Assembly: GCA_916613615.1 (NCBI GenBank)
Contig: OU744725.1
Coordinates: 61,078,575 to 61,142,574 of the forward strand
Reading direction: 5' to 3'
DNA length: 64,000 bases
Source: Steromphala cineraria
Lineage: Eukaryota; Mollusca; Gastropoda; Trochida; Trochidae
Shown: positions 25,752-36,310 of the stretch, piece by piece
Layout of the letters: each line of letters starts with the position of its first letter
Numbering within the stretch: the first letter of the stretch is position 1
Notes under the pieces: generated by a model
The model's input: the letters and a program-made list of their open reading frames with translations, nothing else
Database searches by the model: none
Told to the model about the DNA's origin: nothing
Made by a program: the position numbers and the translations under genes

Positions 25752-26035
25752 GAAGGTGAGGTGAGGTGATTTGGGGTTTAACGCCTTTTTCAAGGTTATT
25801 TCAATTATATCACGGCTACTAGTATTATTGAAGGGAGAAACCCAGCAACATTATTGTGGTTATGCATTTCGGTGAAACATGCTAGAATCGGCAAGGAACT
25901 AGCGAACCATGGATGGTACTAAGCTGAAATTCAGTGTAGCATTGCACCAAAACCTTACTTCGTGTAGAACAGTTGCCGAGCCCCTGGCGGGATTCGAACC
26001 GCGGACCCCTTAATAAATTGCGCTATCCCGCCCCA
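25752..26035 (-). mobile_element. tRNA-headed SINE
   Basis: On the minus strand the element begins GGGGCGGGATAGCGCAATTT. It has a perfect pol III B box GGTTCGAATCC (25990-26000) and a degenerate A box about 30 bases before it (near 26007-26025). About 250 bases later it ends in GGCGTTAAACCCC (near 25775-25790) plus a short CTCACC repeat. A tRNA-like head, an unrelated body and a simple-repeat tail define a SINE. The tail resembles mollusc SINE tails from memory. A possible short target duplication (AAGTTG) flanks it, but weakly. Confidence 0.75.
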
Positions 26036-27049
26036 AAGTTGGGTTGAATAATACATACAAGGATGAACAAGATAGATCTAATACTGCTTTGTTTAAACCA
26101 TATAATGATACACTGTCTTTCTTGTGAAGACATTTGGTAGATCATCTCTTATCGTTTTCATTAAATGAAATGTACAAGAATGAACAAAAAATCTTCTGTT
26201 CAGTAAAACCATTCATTTCAAAAATTCAAGCAACTATACATAAACATCTGATGGATTTGAAATCAAAGGATACACTGATATTGAAATTTGTTACAGTTAC
26301 ATACCAAATAATACCTACAAGTTGTTTATAGTCAATAGTAACGTTTGATCTCCGCAAAGGGAGATAATCGTGTCTCAGATTAAGTCCCTCTTTTTTCAAT
26401 GCAGTGAAAATATGGATTATATTTCACTGAAGTTAAAATATGACTTTTTACTGCTTTTGCTGCAATGGGGATTATATCTTCACTGTATAATCCTATAATC
26501 TACTACTCAGTATCTAATAACCAATCATATTTTCCTGCAACTGATATTACAAGGAAGGTTGATCCTGCCGGGTTTCAACATACTGAGACAATGTTTATGT
26601 TGTGAACAGATCTTGCCTGGCTTCAATGAAATGGTAGAGCTAACGTAGACAGAGTAAGATATAGGACAAACACTCCCGTCTCGAGCACCAGTATAGTAGA
26701 GGGTATGTAGGTGTCTACTTGTATATCATATCAAAGAGTCAGGTCCTTGTCGTGTATCATAGACTGAAACATACACGATTGCAAATGAAATGCAATACGG
26801 GATTACAATAATAAAACCTTACTTTGCGCTTCAGTATATCCGATCTAAGTCCAGGGACGTGATATGGACATACAATAAGTGATTATATGTAACATCCTCT
26901 TGATATATATTACTTTAATCTTCAAGCGCCCTTGTACATTGTTACATAGTAATTAAATACACCTACGCACAGTTTTAAGCTTATTTAATAGTGTTGTCAT
27001 GTAACACCAATAGCCTTTGATGTAAACACGAGTTATGAAAATAAAGGTG
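26036..27049. other. No recognisable gene
   Basis: AT-rich. An open plus-strand frame (26134-26331) has no known motif. A 13-base match to the 18S rRNA start near 26563 is not extended and was rejected. Confidence 0.55.
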
Positions 27050-27172
27050 GATCCATACTCTGATATGAACTTATTTCTCAACTTTTTGATTTACAAGATC
27101 CAAATACATTTACTAAGCAAAATAAAATCATGTGCCTTAAGCAGAAACTTCCGGTTAGTATGATGTATCAGT
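27050..27172 (+). repeat. Direct duplication, copy 1 (without MITE)
   Basis: Matches 27881-28014 in the same orientation. Shared blocks include TGATATGAACTTATTTCTC, ACTTTTTGATTTACAAGAT and GGTTAGTATGATGT, with small indels between. At its left edge it reads ATCCATACTC where the other copy reads TTCCATATTT, so it resembles an unfilled version of the MITE target site. Confidence 0.8.
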
Positions 27173-27451
27173 AGTAATAGTAGTAGTATAGTTTTTATTA
27201 AAGTGTCACACTCATCATTACAATGATTACATTTATATACAAAACATGATACACATTATAAAACAATGCATCGAGCCACACATGGCTTATGAGACACTAA
27301 AAGAACACCTTTTACTGTTAATAAATATATGTTTTTGAATATAAAATATCTAACCCAATCAAATCAATAACAGCTCTCTTCTATTAAACATATTTAAAAT
27401 CGATGAAGCTGAAATATTTTGCAAAGTGCTATCAGTTCTAGGTTCCATATT

Positions 27452-27880
27452 CAGTCTGATTAAAATCGACCGTGCTCCGAGGAATAAAATAGAAAAAAAT
27501 ATTGTCTCTATCGGGGCTGGAACCATTCGGAATATCCTCTCCGTCTCGGTCTGAATGCACCCACCTCTATCGCGTGTTGCTATAACCAGTTTAGCGCAGA
27601 CAAACCCAGTCGTAAGCTATCCAATCACATCCTCCTTTTTTAAATAGCGTTTAGCGGCGGTTATATATAACGAATGGTACACTGGAGTTACCTGCCCCTG
27701 ATGGATACCGAAGCTTTCACTGCGCTCCTTTCGATTGGCTAGATGAGCTTGGGTTCAGAACATGCGGGTAATGGGGGTGCCTTCAGACTGTGAATGAGAG
27801 GAAAGCCGGGCTGGGTGAGGTTCGAACCCCGCTAGAGATAATATTTTTTCCTCGAATCACAGTCGATTTTAATCAGACTG
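27452..27880. mobile_element. 429-bp MITE with long terminal inverted repeats and 10-bp target duplication
   Basis: Begins CAGTCTGATTAAAATCGAC and ends with the complement of the same (GTCGATTTTAATCAGACTG). Terminal inverted repeats extend about 70 bases, including GAGGAA..AATATT and a conserved GGGGCTGGAACC / GGTTCGAACCCC block. GTTCCATATT is present immediately left (27442-27451) and right (27881-27890), a 10-bp target duplication. Long inverted repeats with a 9-11 bp duplication are typical of Mutator-type elements; that family call is inference. No transposase is encoded. Confidence 0.85.
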
Positions 27881-28014
27881 GTTCCATATTTTGATATGAA
27901 CTTATTTCTCCACTTTTTGATTTACAAGATACTAATTACTAAATTTCTATAATTTGCAAAAATAACAAAAACACGTGACTAAGGCAGTAATCTCGGTTAG
28001 TATGATGTTTCAGT
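27881..28014 (+). repeat. Direct duplication, copy 2 (adjacent to MITE)
   Basis: The partner of 27050-27172, same orientation, about 830 bases away. Its left edge is the right-hand target duplication of the MITE at 27452-27880. Confidence 0.8.
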
Positions 28015-29665
28015 TTTTGCTTTTAGACATCCTTTATGATGAATTACTATTTCGTCTTAACTTAAAAGGTCTATTACTCATGTAAGAAAATAACCCAAAA
28101 TAATTGGGCAGCGATGTTCAATTACCTTATTCCTTAACTAATTAAGAGTTGGGTTTGTTTTAAAAAGGGTAAGAAATGAACCAACAACGAGATATACAAC
28201 TGCTTGTCGTGTGTCATGGTGTGAAGTAGGACGGTAGCCTTATCGTGTCCATAGTATTTAGCGAAAATACGTGAATCAAAACAAGAACAGAAAATACATG
28301 AAGTTCTTCTTGCATATTAACCATTCAAAGTTGGATAATCACTGACCAAGAGGATTCATGTAAAATTTTGATATAATTTTAGGAAAGAGTTGAATGGCAA
28401 AATGAAAAAAAGGTTGTTGCGTTTGTGTGGTAGGAGTCTAGTTCAAGTGTGATTGTTATCAGTAAATGTAAAGCGATAAAGCGACAAATGATGATATTGT
28501 TCTATCAAAACGACGACTAGCATTATGTCCTCTGGTCTGTTAAAAACGACAACAATCGTCGTATGTGTTAAAAAACGACTTATACAAAGGAAAGACATGA
28601 TAATGAATAAAAGTATTCAGGATATTCTATATGAGCACAGGAAACAGAAATGAAATGATGTTCACCGCAATGATACGAGGTAAATATAATACATATATGT
28701 ACATGTAAAACAAAATAGTCTCTTTTTACATCACGTGTTTAAGATCTTAATAATAATACATTATTCATTCATTTCAGCTTCAAAACGAAATATAATTTGC
28801 AAAATTCATATAAAAGTCAATCAAAACAAATAAATCAATGTATGTATAAAAATGAAATATAATACACAATAATCCCCTAGATCATAATTTTCCTCATCAA
28901 TGTTGACCTCAACTTGAAATATGTGTGACACGATCAGTTTCCCAATCAACAAACAAGTTACATGATGAGCCGTGTAACTCGACAAGGTTACAATGCTTCA
29001 TAATACTGGAGCAGCATCAAGGAACATGCTTCCTAATCCCCGGGCTGTCTGGGGGGAGATCAAGTGTTATGTTAGAGGACCGAGGAAACACGAATCCTAC
29101 TTGTCTTGAGGTTGTTGATGTTTACACTGTCTAATCACTTTCGTCAACAACTCTACTGATCCCGACAATCGGGTGAAGTCAGACGGAGGAGGAAGGACAA
29201 ACAGACAGACGGACATCCGCTCACCTGATACTAATCGCCGACAACTAGCTCCGACTTTAACAGGTTTCCCACAATCCCTCAATGGTTTCAGATTATCTCT
29301 GTTTTTCCTTAACAAGTTAACGACTTGGTTTGTTTGCAAACATGTTTGATATGGGATACGGGTAATTAAGAACAAAGGATAATTATTAGGGCGTTTGTGC
29401 AATAATATTTGCTTACTCTAACTGAGTGTCAAGGAAAGTTAACATTGATGTAAGAGTTTGTTATGCTTCATATTTGACATTTTGTAATGAAAATAAAATG
29501 GGTGTCATATTTCTAACATGATATTTTTTCAAGGGGAATCTTAACATCAATGATTCTAAACTTTGCAGTGGGCAGAAAACACTGTCTTAGATACTGACAA
29601 AAGAAAAGGATTTTATATCGTGTAAGAAGGCGGGATTTCTGCACGTAATGTTACATCCCAAATCT
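28015..29665. other. No recognisable gene
   Basis: AT-rich DNA to about 28920, then a GC-balanced island 28920-29400 with overlapping small frames on both strands and no known motif. Confidence 0.55.
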
Positions 29666-29871
29666 TTAAAGGGACAGACCTATCGGGATGTTTATTGTGG
29701 GAACAAAATTCAAGAGTACATTTCATTTTAATCCATATAATGCCATACGTACATGGGTATAACACTATCAAGTTTAAACAGGAGATATTTGTTTTTGATT
29801 TTTATCTGACAGAAGAGCGTACATGCGAATTCCGTTTCCACAAAGATACCCTGATAGGACTGTCCCTTTAA
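29666..29871. mobile_element. TTAA-bounded MITE, copy 2
   Basis: The left end TTAAAGGGACAGACCTATCG and the right end in reverse complement (TTAAAGGGACAGTCCTATCA) are near-identical inverted repeats bounded by TTAA. Shares ends and the internal AAAATTCAAGAGTACAT-type block with the element at 8840-8962. About 206 bp, non-coding; piggyBac-like by target site, inferred. Confidence 0.75.
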
Positions 29872-32384
29872 AATCAAAATATGGAGATTTCTGAATAGAC
29901 CAAATGCTTATAAATTCACGGCTCACTACCCAGAGTATGTAAACTATTTGCCATAGTGCAAGGTATGATCAAACTGTATTATCCTCGTTTGTATATACTA
30001 ACACAATCGCAGTGTTTAATGACGCACAATAGTATCGTATATCAAACCGGGGTTGTAAGCCTGGCATAATGACATTAAGCAAGCTTCACAACCCCTGGAG
30101 CATAAAGATATTACAAGGGATGACATTAAGCTTAAACGATCTTCAATATAACGCGCGTCTATACCTGCTATATAGAAAAGTGACAAAATACCCATAAAGT
30201 CAGGCCAGGATTGGCACGTTTGGGATGAAAGAACATTATGTTGCATAAATGATGCTGGCTTGTAATATATGATCATAAAATATAATTGTCAACCTCCTCA
30301 CCACTGGGCCACATTCAGTAGATTTCACTCCAAGAGCAAAGATTAACATCAGAGTTCTTTTCATGATTTATTGGCTGGAGAATGTTAGGGCTCATTGCGC
30401 CCTGTCAAAGCGACTTATTAAGCAGAGTCAATTGGACAAAAAAGAAAGATCTCTGAAGATTTGCCACGATAGTGTTTCGTCCCTGCAATTTGATACCGAC
30501 GGTTTGCAATATCAAATTTTAGCCTGGAAGTTTAGGCAGTCGTTTACGCTTGGTTAATAAACAATGACCTTCAAAAATAGGTTATTAATTTCATGGGGGG
30601 TATCAAGGTGTGATATCAGCGCTGTGGCGAGAACCAAATACGTCTTCTACAGGTAGAAGGGCACTTAAACTGAGTCTTGTATCAACTTGAACAAGGTAGA
30701 GAGATGCGGCTCATTTACCGGCCAGAATAAGCATTCGTGCAGCTTGCTAAGCCACCAGCCTTTAGAAAAACACCTTTATAATTACACTCCTTCGGCTTGA
30801 CTGCTCGTGGTTACTGTAAAACTCCTCAAATTACCTCTCTAATAAATCTGATATAAAATCGTGCTAAAATGTGATTTTTTTCTTTCTTGATATACGTCCT
30901 CGTCACCTTGTTACAATCACAAAGCTTGTATTATTCATGTTGCGGGTATGTCTGTGATCAGTGCAATCAGATGTAATTTTGGTTCAACACGATAGAACAT
31001 GTTGTGGTGTCGATTCCATTATACAATCAACTTAGACATGGATATAGAATTTGAACGTTAGGATAAATCCTTCAAACTCAGGAATATTCCCGAATCCAGT
31101 ACCAACTCATCTTTCTCTCCCTACAGAGGTAACCATTGTCATAAACTCCTGCTCTAACCTCTGCCTTAATAGGATCATTTCTCTGGTTTCCAACACAGTC
31201 ACAAAGCGGCACAACTTTGCACCACAAATTATCTGAAAGATTTCAGCAAAATGTCAAAATTCAGTCGCCATATTATGTTACCATTTTGTCAAAAAGACTG
31301 AAAAGACATATTCGGATAACCGAAGCATATGGTCATCACTGTGGCTATTAGACAAATGACGTTTGAAAGAGGGTCAAACTAATTTTGATTGTGTCGAACC
31401 AGGTTTCACTCGAGAACTGCTCATATTGTAACATAGGTTAGATCGGATCTTGATCTCCGCTATAGAGAGGAATGCCAACTCACCGACTTACTGAAATATG
31501 TAAAGAGCAGATTCTATCCAGAAAAAATGCAGTAACTTGTCAAATGAACCACGTAACTCTCAAATAATCCTGAATAAAGTTTAAAAAAATAAAATCTTGG
31601 CAATTTCGATGATTCAAGTTGCATAATGTACGTCCAAACCTGATTCTTCCGTTAGGATCTTCCATCTCATTCAATACAGCCATTCGCAATGTTGACATTC
31701 TTATAAAGCTCTATTCACAATAAAATGTAAATACGCTTTTTAAATTTCACAGTATATCAATGCAATACAAATATTATTTTATTCGCAAGATTTCGGATTG
31801 AACTGACTCCGAAACGGATCCCATTCGAGAATATTGACATACCCGAGTTATGCGTATCCTTGAGCCTGCTACTGATGCAAGGTTTATTGAAAATCTAAAT
31901 AGATGTTAATATATGGTGAACAGAGGGCCTAGACGCGAACACAAACAAGATAATCTTCCTTACAATCTACGTACACTTGGGGTTTTGAAGAGCTTACAGC
32001 GTATTTCATGCCTCACTTGCGCTACAACCCAAACATTGTTAGGTAAGAAACTACATGTTGGTTCAAATCATAGGACATACATTAGAGAACCTCCTCTATC
32101 AATTGTAAAAAAGACTATATTGTGTCGTAATGAAAACAGAATTGAATTGGTTGGATGTGGGTCCTCACGTTGCTTGTTAAGGTTGATAGGGATGCTTTTT
32201 ATTCTAACACGCTGTTAGGGGATTGGAACAATAACTAAAGAATGTTCCAACTTCAAAGTTTCTTCTTGGACAGTCGTAAAGTCTTTAGTCGTTGGTATTT
32301 ATAATATTTCAGTACATTAGTTGTCTAAGGTCATTGATCAAATGATGCTTTGGTCATCTTCTGATGTTGCCTTCATGGTTAAAA
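29872..32384. other. No recognisable gene
   Basis: Mixed composition, GC-balanced around 30300-31600. Small frames (64 codons plus at 30363-30557; 101 codons plus at 31913-32218) have no recognised motif. No RNA gene seen. Confidence 0.55.
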
Positions 32385-32860
32385 GGATGTCCTTTGATAT
32401 TTATATACTGTTTCAGTGGTTGTCTGTTGATATTTATATACTGTTTTAATGGTTGTCTGTTGATATTTATATACTGTTATAATGGTTGTCTGTTGATATT
32501 TATATACTGTTTCAGTGGTTGTCTGTTGATATTTATATACTGTTGTAATGGTTGTCTGTTGATAATATACTGTTTCAATGGTTGTCTGTTGATATTTATA
32601 CTGTTTCAATGGTTGTCTGTTGATATATATACTGTTTTAATGGTTGTCTGTTGATATATATATACTGTTTCAATGGTTGTCTGTTGATATATATACTGTT
32701 TTAATGGTTGTCTGTTGATATATATATACTGTTTCAATGGTTGTCTGTTGATATATATACTGTTTTAATGGTTGTCTGTTGATATTTATATACAGTTTCA
32801 TTGGTTGTCTGTTGATATTTATATACTGTTTCAAAGATTCTTTGTTGATATGTATATAGT
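32385..32860 (+). repeat. 33-bp minisatellite with higher-order alternation
   Basis: About 14 copies of a 31-34 bp unit built from TTGTCTGTTGATATTTATAT and ACTGTTTCAATGG. From about 32605 two unit types alternate: a 31-bp form with TATATATACTGTTTTAATGG and a 33-bp form ending in ACTGTTTCAATGG, giving a 64-bp higher-order repeat. Frames reading GCLLIFIYCFN (plus) or YQQTTIETVYK (minus) are by-products. Confidence 0.95.
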
Positions 32861-33330
32861 GTGTCAAGGTTGTTGATATTAATAAACTGTTTATAAAGAT
32901 TATTTTATGTGTTGTGTATTAATACACTGATTCAAGGGTTGTCTGTTGACATTGGTATACTCTGTCAAAGGGTTAATATATATTTTACGGACTCTCTGTT
33001 AACATAAGTATATTGTTTCAGATGTTGTCTTTGAAAAGTTGTTTTCATTACTTCACTTTTGCATTGGTTGTGTTTTTGCTTTGAAATAGTACAGAATTGG
33101 TTGAATTGGGATGTTTGTTTGCATCAGGCTACTCTTTCAGTGGTTGACTGTCGATACCAGGTCATTGGTGGTCCTTGGATATTGGTTAACTATTTCATTG
33201 GTTGCATGTTAACTTTCTGTAACTTGAGTAACTAATGGTAGATAGACATTTGATTTCTGATTCATCGGTTGTATTGTTATTGACATAACTGCCAATAATT
33301 ATTGGAATATTGTTTCAATAAATGTTATTG
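32861..33330 (+). repeat. Decayed flank of the 33-bp minisatellite
   Basis: Recognisable remnants such as TTGTCTGTTGACATT and TATATTGTTTCAGATGTTGT recur at irregular spacing and fade out rightward, as expected for an older edge of the array. Confidence 0.6.
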
Positions 33331-35599
33331 GAAACTCGTAAACTATTTTCTTGGTTATTTTTACTATTCTTCTGAACTTTGGTATTCGTTGGTACGTTTA
33401 AGAAGATGCTGAATCACTTCGATACATAGTTCCTGTTTAGATTATTCAAGTTTTAACAAAGATACCTTATTGATGTTGGTAACCGTGCAACTAATTTGTT
33501 CAGAGCCGTTTCGATAAACTGTTTCAAATTTTCCTTTTCCAAATTGATTGAAATATAACTTGAAATCACAAATTTCTTTGCACCTTCAAATATCATAATA
33601 CTATCCTACATTGGCCTTTTTTTGTTTTAATCGATATATGAAAATATCGCGAGGATTTTGATTTTCAATTTATGAAGTTTGTGATTCTTCCTACCGTTCC
33701 TACCTTCAGCTAACCCATGACTTTCTTTACAGAATTTCCGCGGTGGTTTCATTTAAACATCCTTATGATAACATCTCCGGTATAATTTTCTCACGAGGGT
33801 TTTCACAAGGTTGCCAATGGTGTCCCTGTCGTTTGAAAGGTTTAGAAACTACTGACGAGGCTGCAAGGTGCCCCAACCTTCACTTGCCATTAGCTGCTGA
33901 GCTTACGCTTAATTCAAAGCGACAGTTCCTTTATACTCCAGCCTATTGAATAACAGTTTCAAATATCCTTTTCTTCTCCTCTCGCTCGGAGACAACCTGG
34001 CTTGGGATATAGTCACGGCTTGCAATAACTTGCAACATTTACAGCCATTGCAAATTTAACTACGCTGCAACATAGGAAGGTAGTCTCGAGATCTGAGCGA
34101 CATCACCTCTCGTAGTTGAGCGATATTTTACGAGACCTGGCCCGTGAATTCGAGGCGACAAGCTCGTCACATTTCTCCTGCTTTTAGCGTTTGTGTCTTT
34201 TTTATCGCTTCGTTCTTCTTCAACGCCTTGCAATTTCCTTTGAGGAAATCTTCTCTAATCATGTGAGCGCATCTGACACAGGGAGAGGGTCCTAGGTCGG
34301 CAAGACGCATCATTGTCCGTCCTCAGAAGACGTGAGGATATGACTGGCCTAGGGGCAGGGTTTTCCGGGTGATGGTATCAAGTCGAGAACAGCTGTCAAA
34401 CTAACTCGACGAGCAGTTGACGCTGCCCAAAGACCCATCTCCGCTGCTGTTCTCGAGCCTAACGTCGCCAGATACACATCAAGCGAGATAGATAAACACT
34501 CTATACATATCACATGATTTCTTTGAAAAAATCTCTTCTTTGTGGGCATTATTGTTCATTTAGACGCCGTCTTTTTTCCAATTTAAGCAGGGTCGTAGCA
34601 GGTCACCTTGCTGAATACCGATCTAGTGTATTTTAAAGCTCAGCGAGGCTTCCAAGCACAGCAAGATACGAGAGACCATTGAAAGGTTCCTGGGACTAAA
34701 TTACATCACTGCTGGGGTCTACGTGCAGCAAACTTCAGACGATCCGCCTAAATTGTTCCCACCGAGTTAATTTCTGCCAGATAGAGACTCGGTAGCTCGT
34801 ACTTAGCTCCCTGTGTCCCCCGGCTGTTTGTCCTCCGGACTCTCTTCTACACAGCTCTTCTGTTTTAGTTTATGAGTGAGGAGACAACAAGCTTCTCCAC
34901 GCTATAACTCATCATAGGACATTATCATATTTACTCAACCAGGACAGAAAGGCTATGTTTCGTATCCACGTAAAAGTCGTCACTAATTCCACAAACTTGT
35001 CGGTTGACATGCTTATCTACATCGATTTTCATTTGTTTTAGATTTAAATGCACTATTGTATAAGTTTTAAAATATCTACATTCGAGAACTTCTAACAATT
35101 ATTTACAACGACATATGCTGCGGAAAAGCTAGCTAGGTATCGTGTTTAATCGTCAAGCGTTCTATTTTTGAATGTCGCCGTCGTCAACAGAAACTCGAAC
35201 AGGATAAGTCTTTCAAAATCGTAAAACACCCATTTATGTGAGGGGTTATGACAGATATGACAGTTGATAGCGTATGGTAGTGACCTGACCTCTCTCGCCT
35301 TGGGAACATGCAAGAAAGTTATGATATTTTAAGAAAAAAAAAGATTTTATTGTATATTTGATCCCATAATTATTGCATGGTCCACTTATTTAGTCGAACG
35401 GGATATCCGAAAACTATGTTGAAGCCAAATACAGTCCACATAAGCTTTTTTAAGACAATAATAAGCTTAACTGATAGCTGCTCTGTTCTGAAATCAGAAT
35501 GTTGTCCCATAACCTTCCTATTCCCCCTGTTGTTGTGTCTTCAAACTGAAATACATATTATGGCATAAAATTGGACAATTCTCAAATGGAATTTATCGA
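33331..35599. other. No recognisable gene; GC-balanced block 33690-34990
   Basis: The block 33690-34990 is GC-balanced and unique-looking. A polypyrimidine-AG stretch (CTTTCTTTACAG, near 33720-33731) looks like a splice acceptor and is followed by an open frame to 33949, but the translation is unfamiliar. Could hold a noncoding transcript or regulatory DNA. Confidence 0.5.
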
Positions 35600-36310
35600 G
35601 TTATTTGAACATATTGCAATGTCGACTGATGTTTAAATCGTCACTGCTTTTTAACGAATTTAGCATACTCCGCATGGCGTTGATCTTCACAATGAGGTAA
35701 TCGTTATGTTGTGCCTTCTGAAGACATTGTTATGATTTATATCATCGTTGTTCTCAACCGTTTCTGCAATGTTCTTAATTCGGGATGAACGCTGAGCTTC
35801 ATACTACCCATGGCGTTGGTCTTCAAACGGTGACTTGGTAAACTTACTACGTTTTCATGGTATAAAATGAGACATTTATCGTTACAAGGACATTTTTGTG
35901 ACGATCCTGGCCATGTTTTTATGATGTTAGTTTTAAAGTGTCTACATCGTGACTGCTTTGTTTCTAAATCTGAATTGGTCTTTCTGTTCATTCTTCCCAT
36001 GGCGTTGGGTCTTCAAAAAGAGATTTGGTGAACATATGATATTGTCATGGTATAAAATAAAACAGAAGTTATATCAGGAAATTTTAATGTGGATCTTTTG
36101 GAACATATTTGCATGATCTGTGAGGTTAAAATCGTCGTTGCTTTGTTTCCAAATAAGAATGTCGATACTTCCAATGGCGATTGGTCAAAATGAGACTTAG
36201 TCCATATATGGTCATGCTATAAAGTGTTACAAATAACATCACCAGGTAATTTTAATGTGGATGTTTTGGACCATGTTTTCGTGATGAGTGAGGTTGAAAT
36301 CGTCGGTGGG
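35600..36310 (+). repeat. Degenerate long-period tandem repeat, about 140-190 bp units
   Basis: Landmarks recur in order: a CATGGCGTTGGTCTTCAAA-type block (near 35674, 35812, 35999, and as AATGGCGATTGGTC near 36174), GTCATGGTATAAAAT, TTTTAATGTGGATCTTTTGG, and ATCGTCGTTGCTTTGTTTC. Spacing is irregular (about 138, 187 and 175 bases), so the copies are old. Overlapping minus-strand frames are by-products. Confidence 0.75.

Noticed and set aside
26560..26580. Match to the 5' end of 18S rRNA (GGTTGATCCTGCC)
   Set aside because: Only 13 bases agree and the following sequence does not continue as 18S rRNA.
27818..27832. tRNA-like B box GGTTCGAACCCC on the plus strand
   Set aside because: It is part of the MITE terminal inverted repeat, and no acceptor stem, A box or cloverleaf can be drawn around it.
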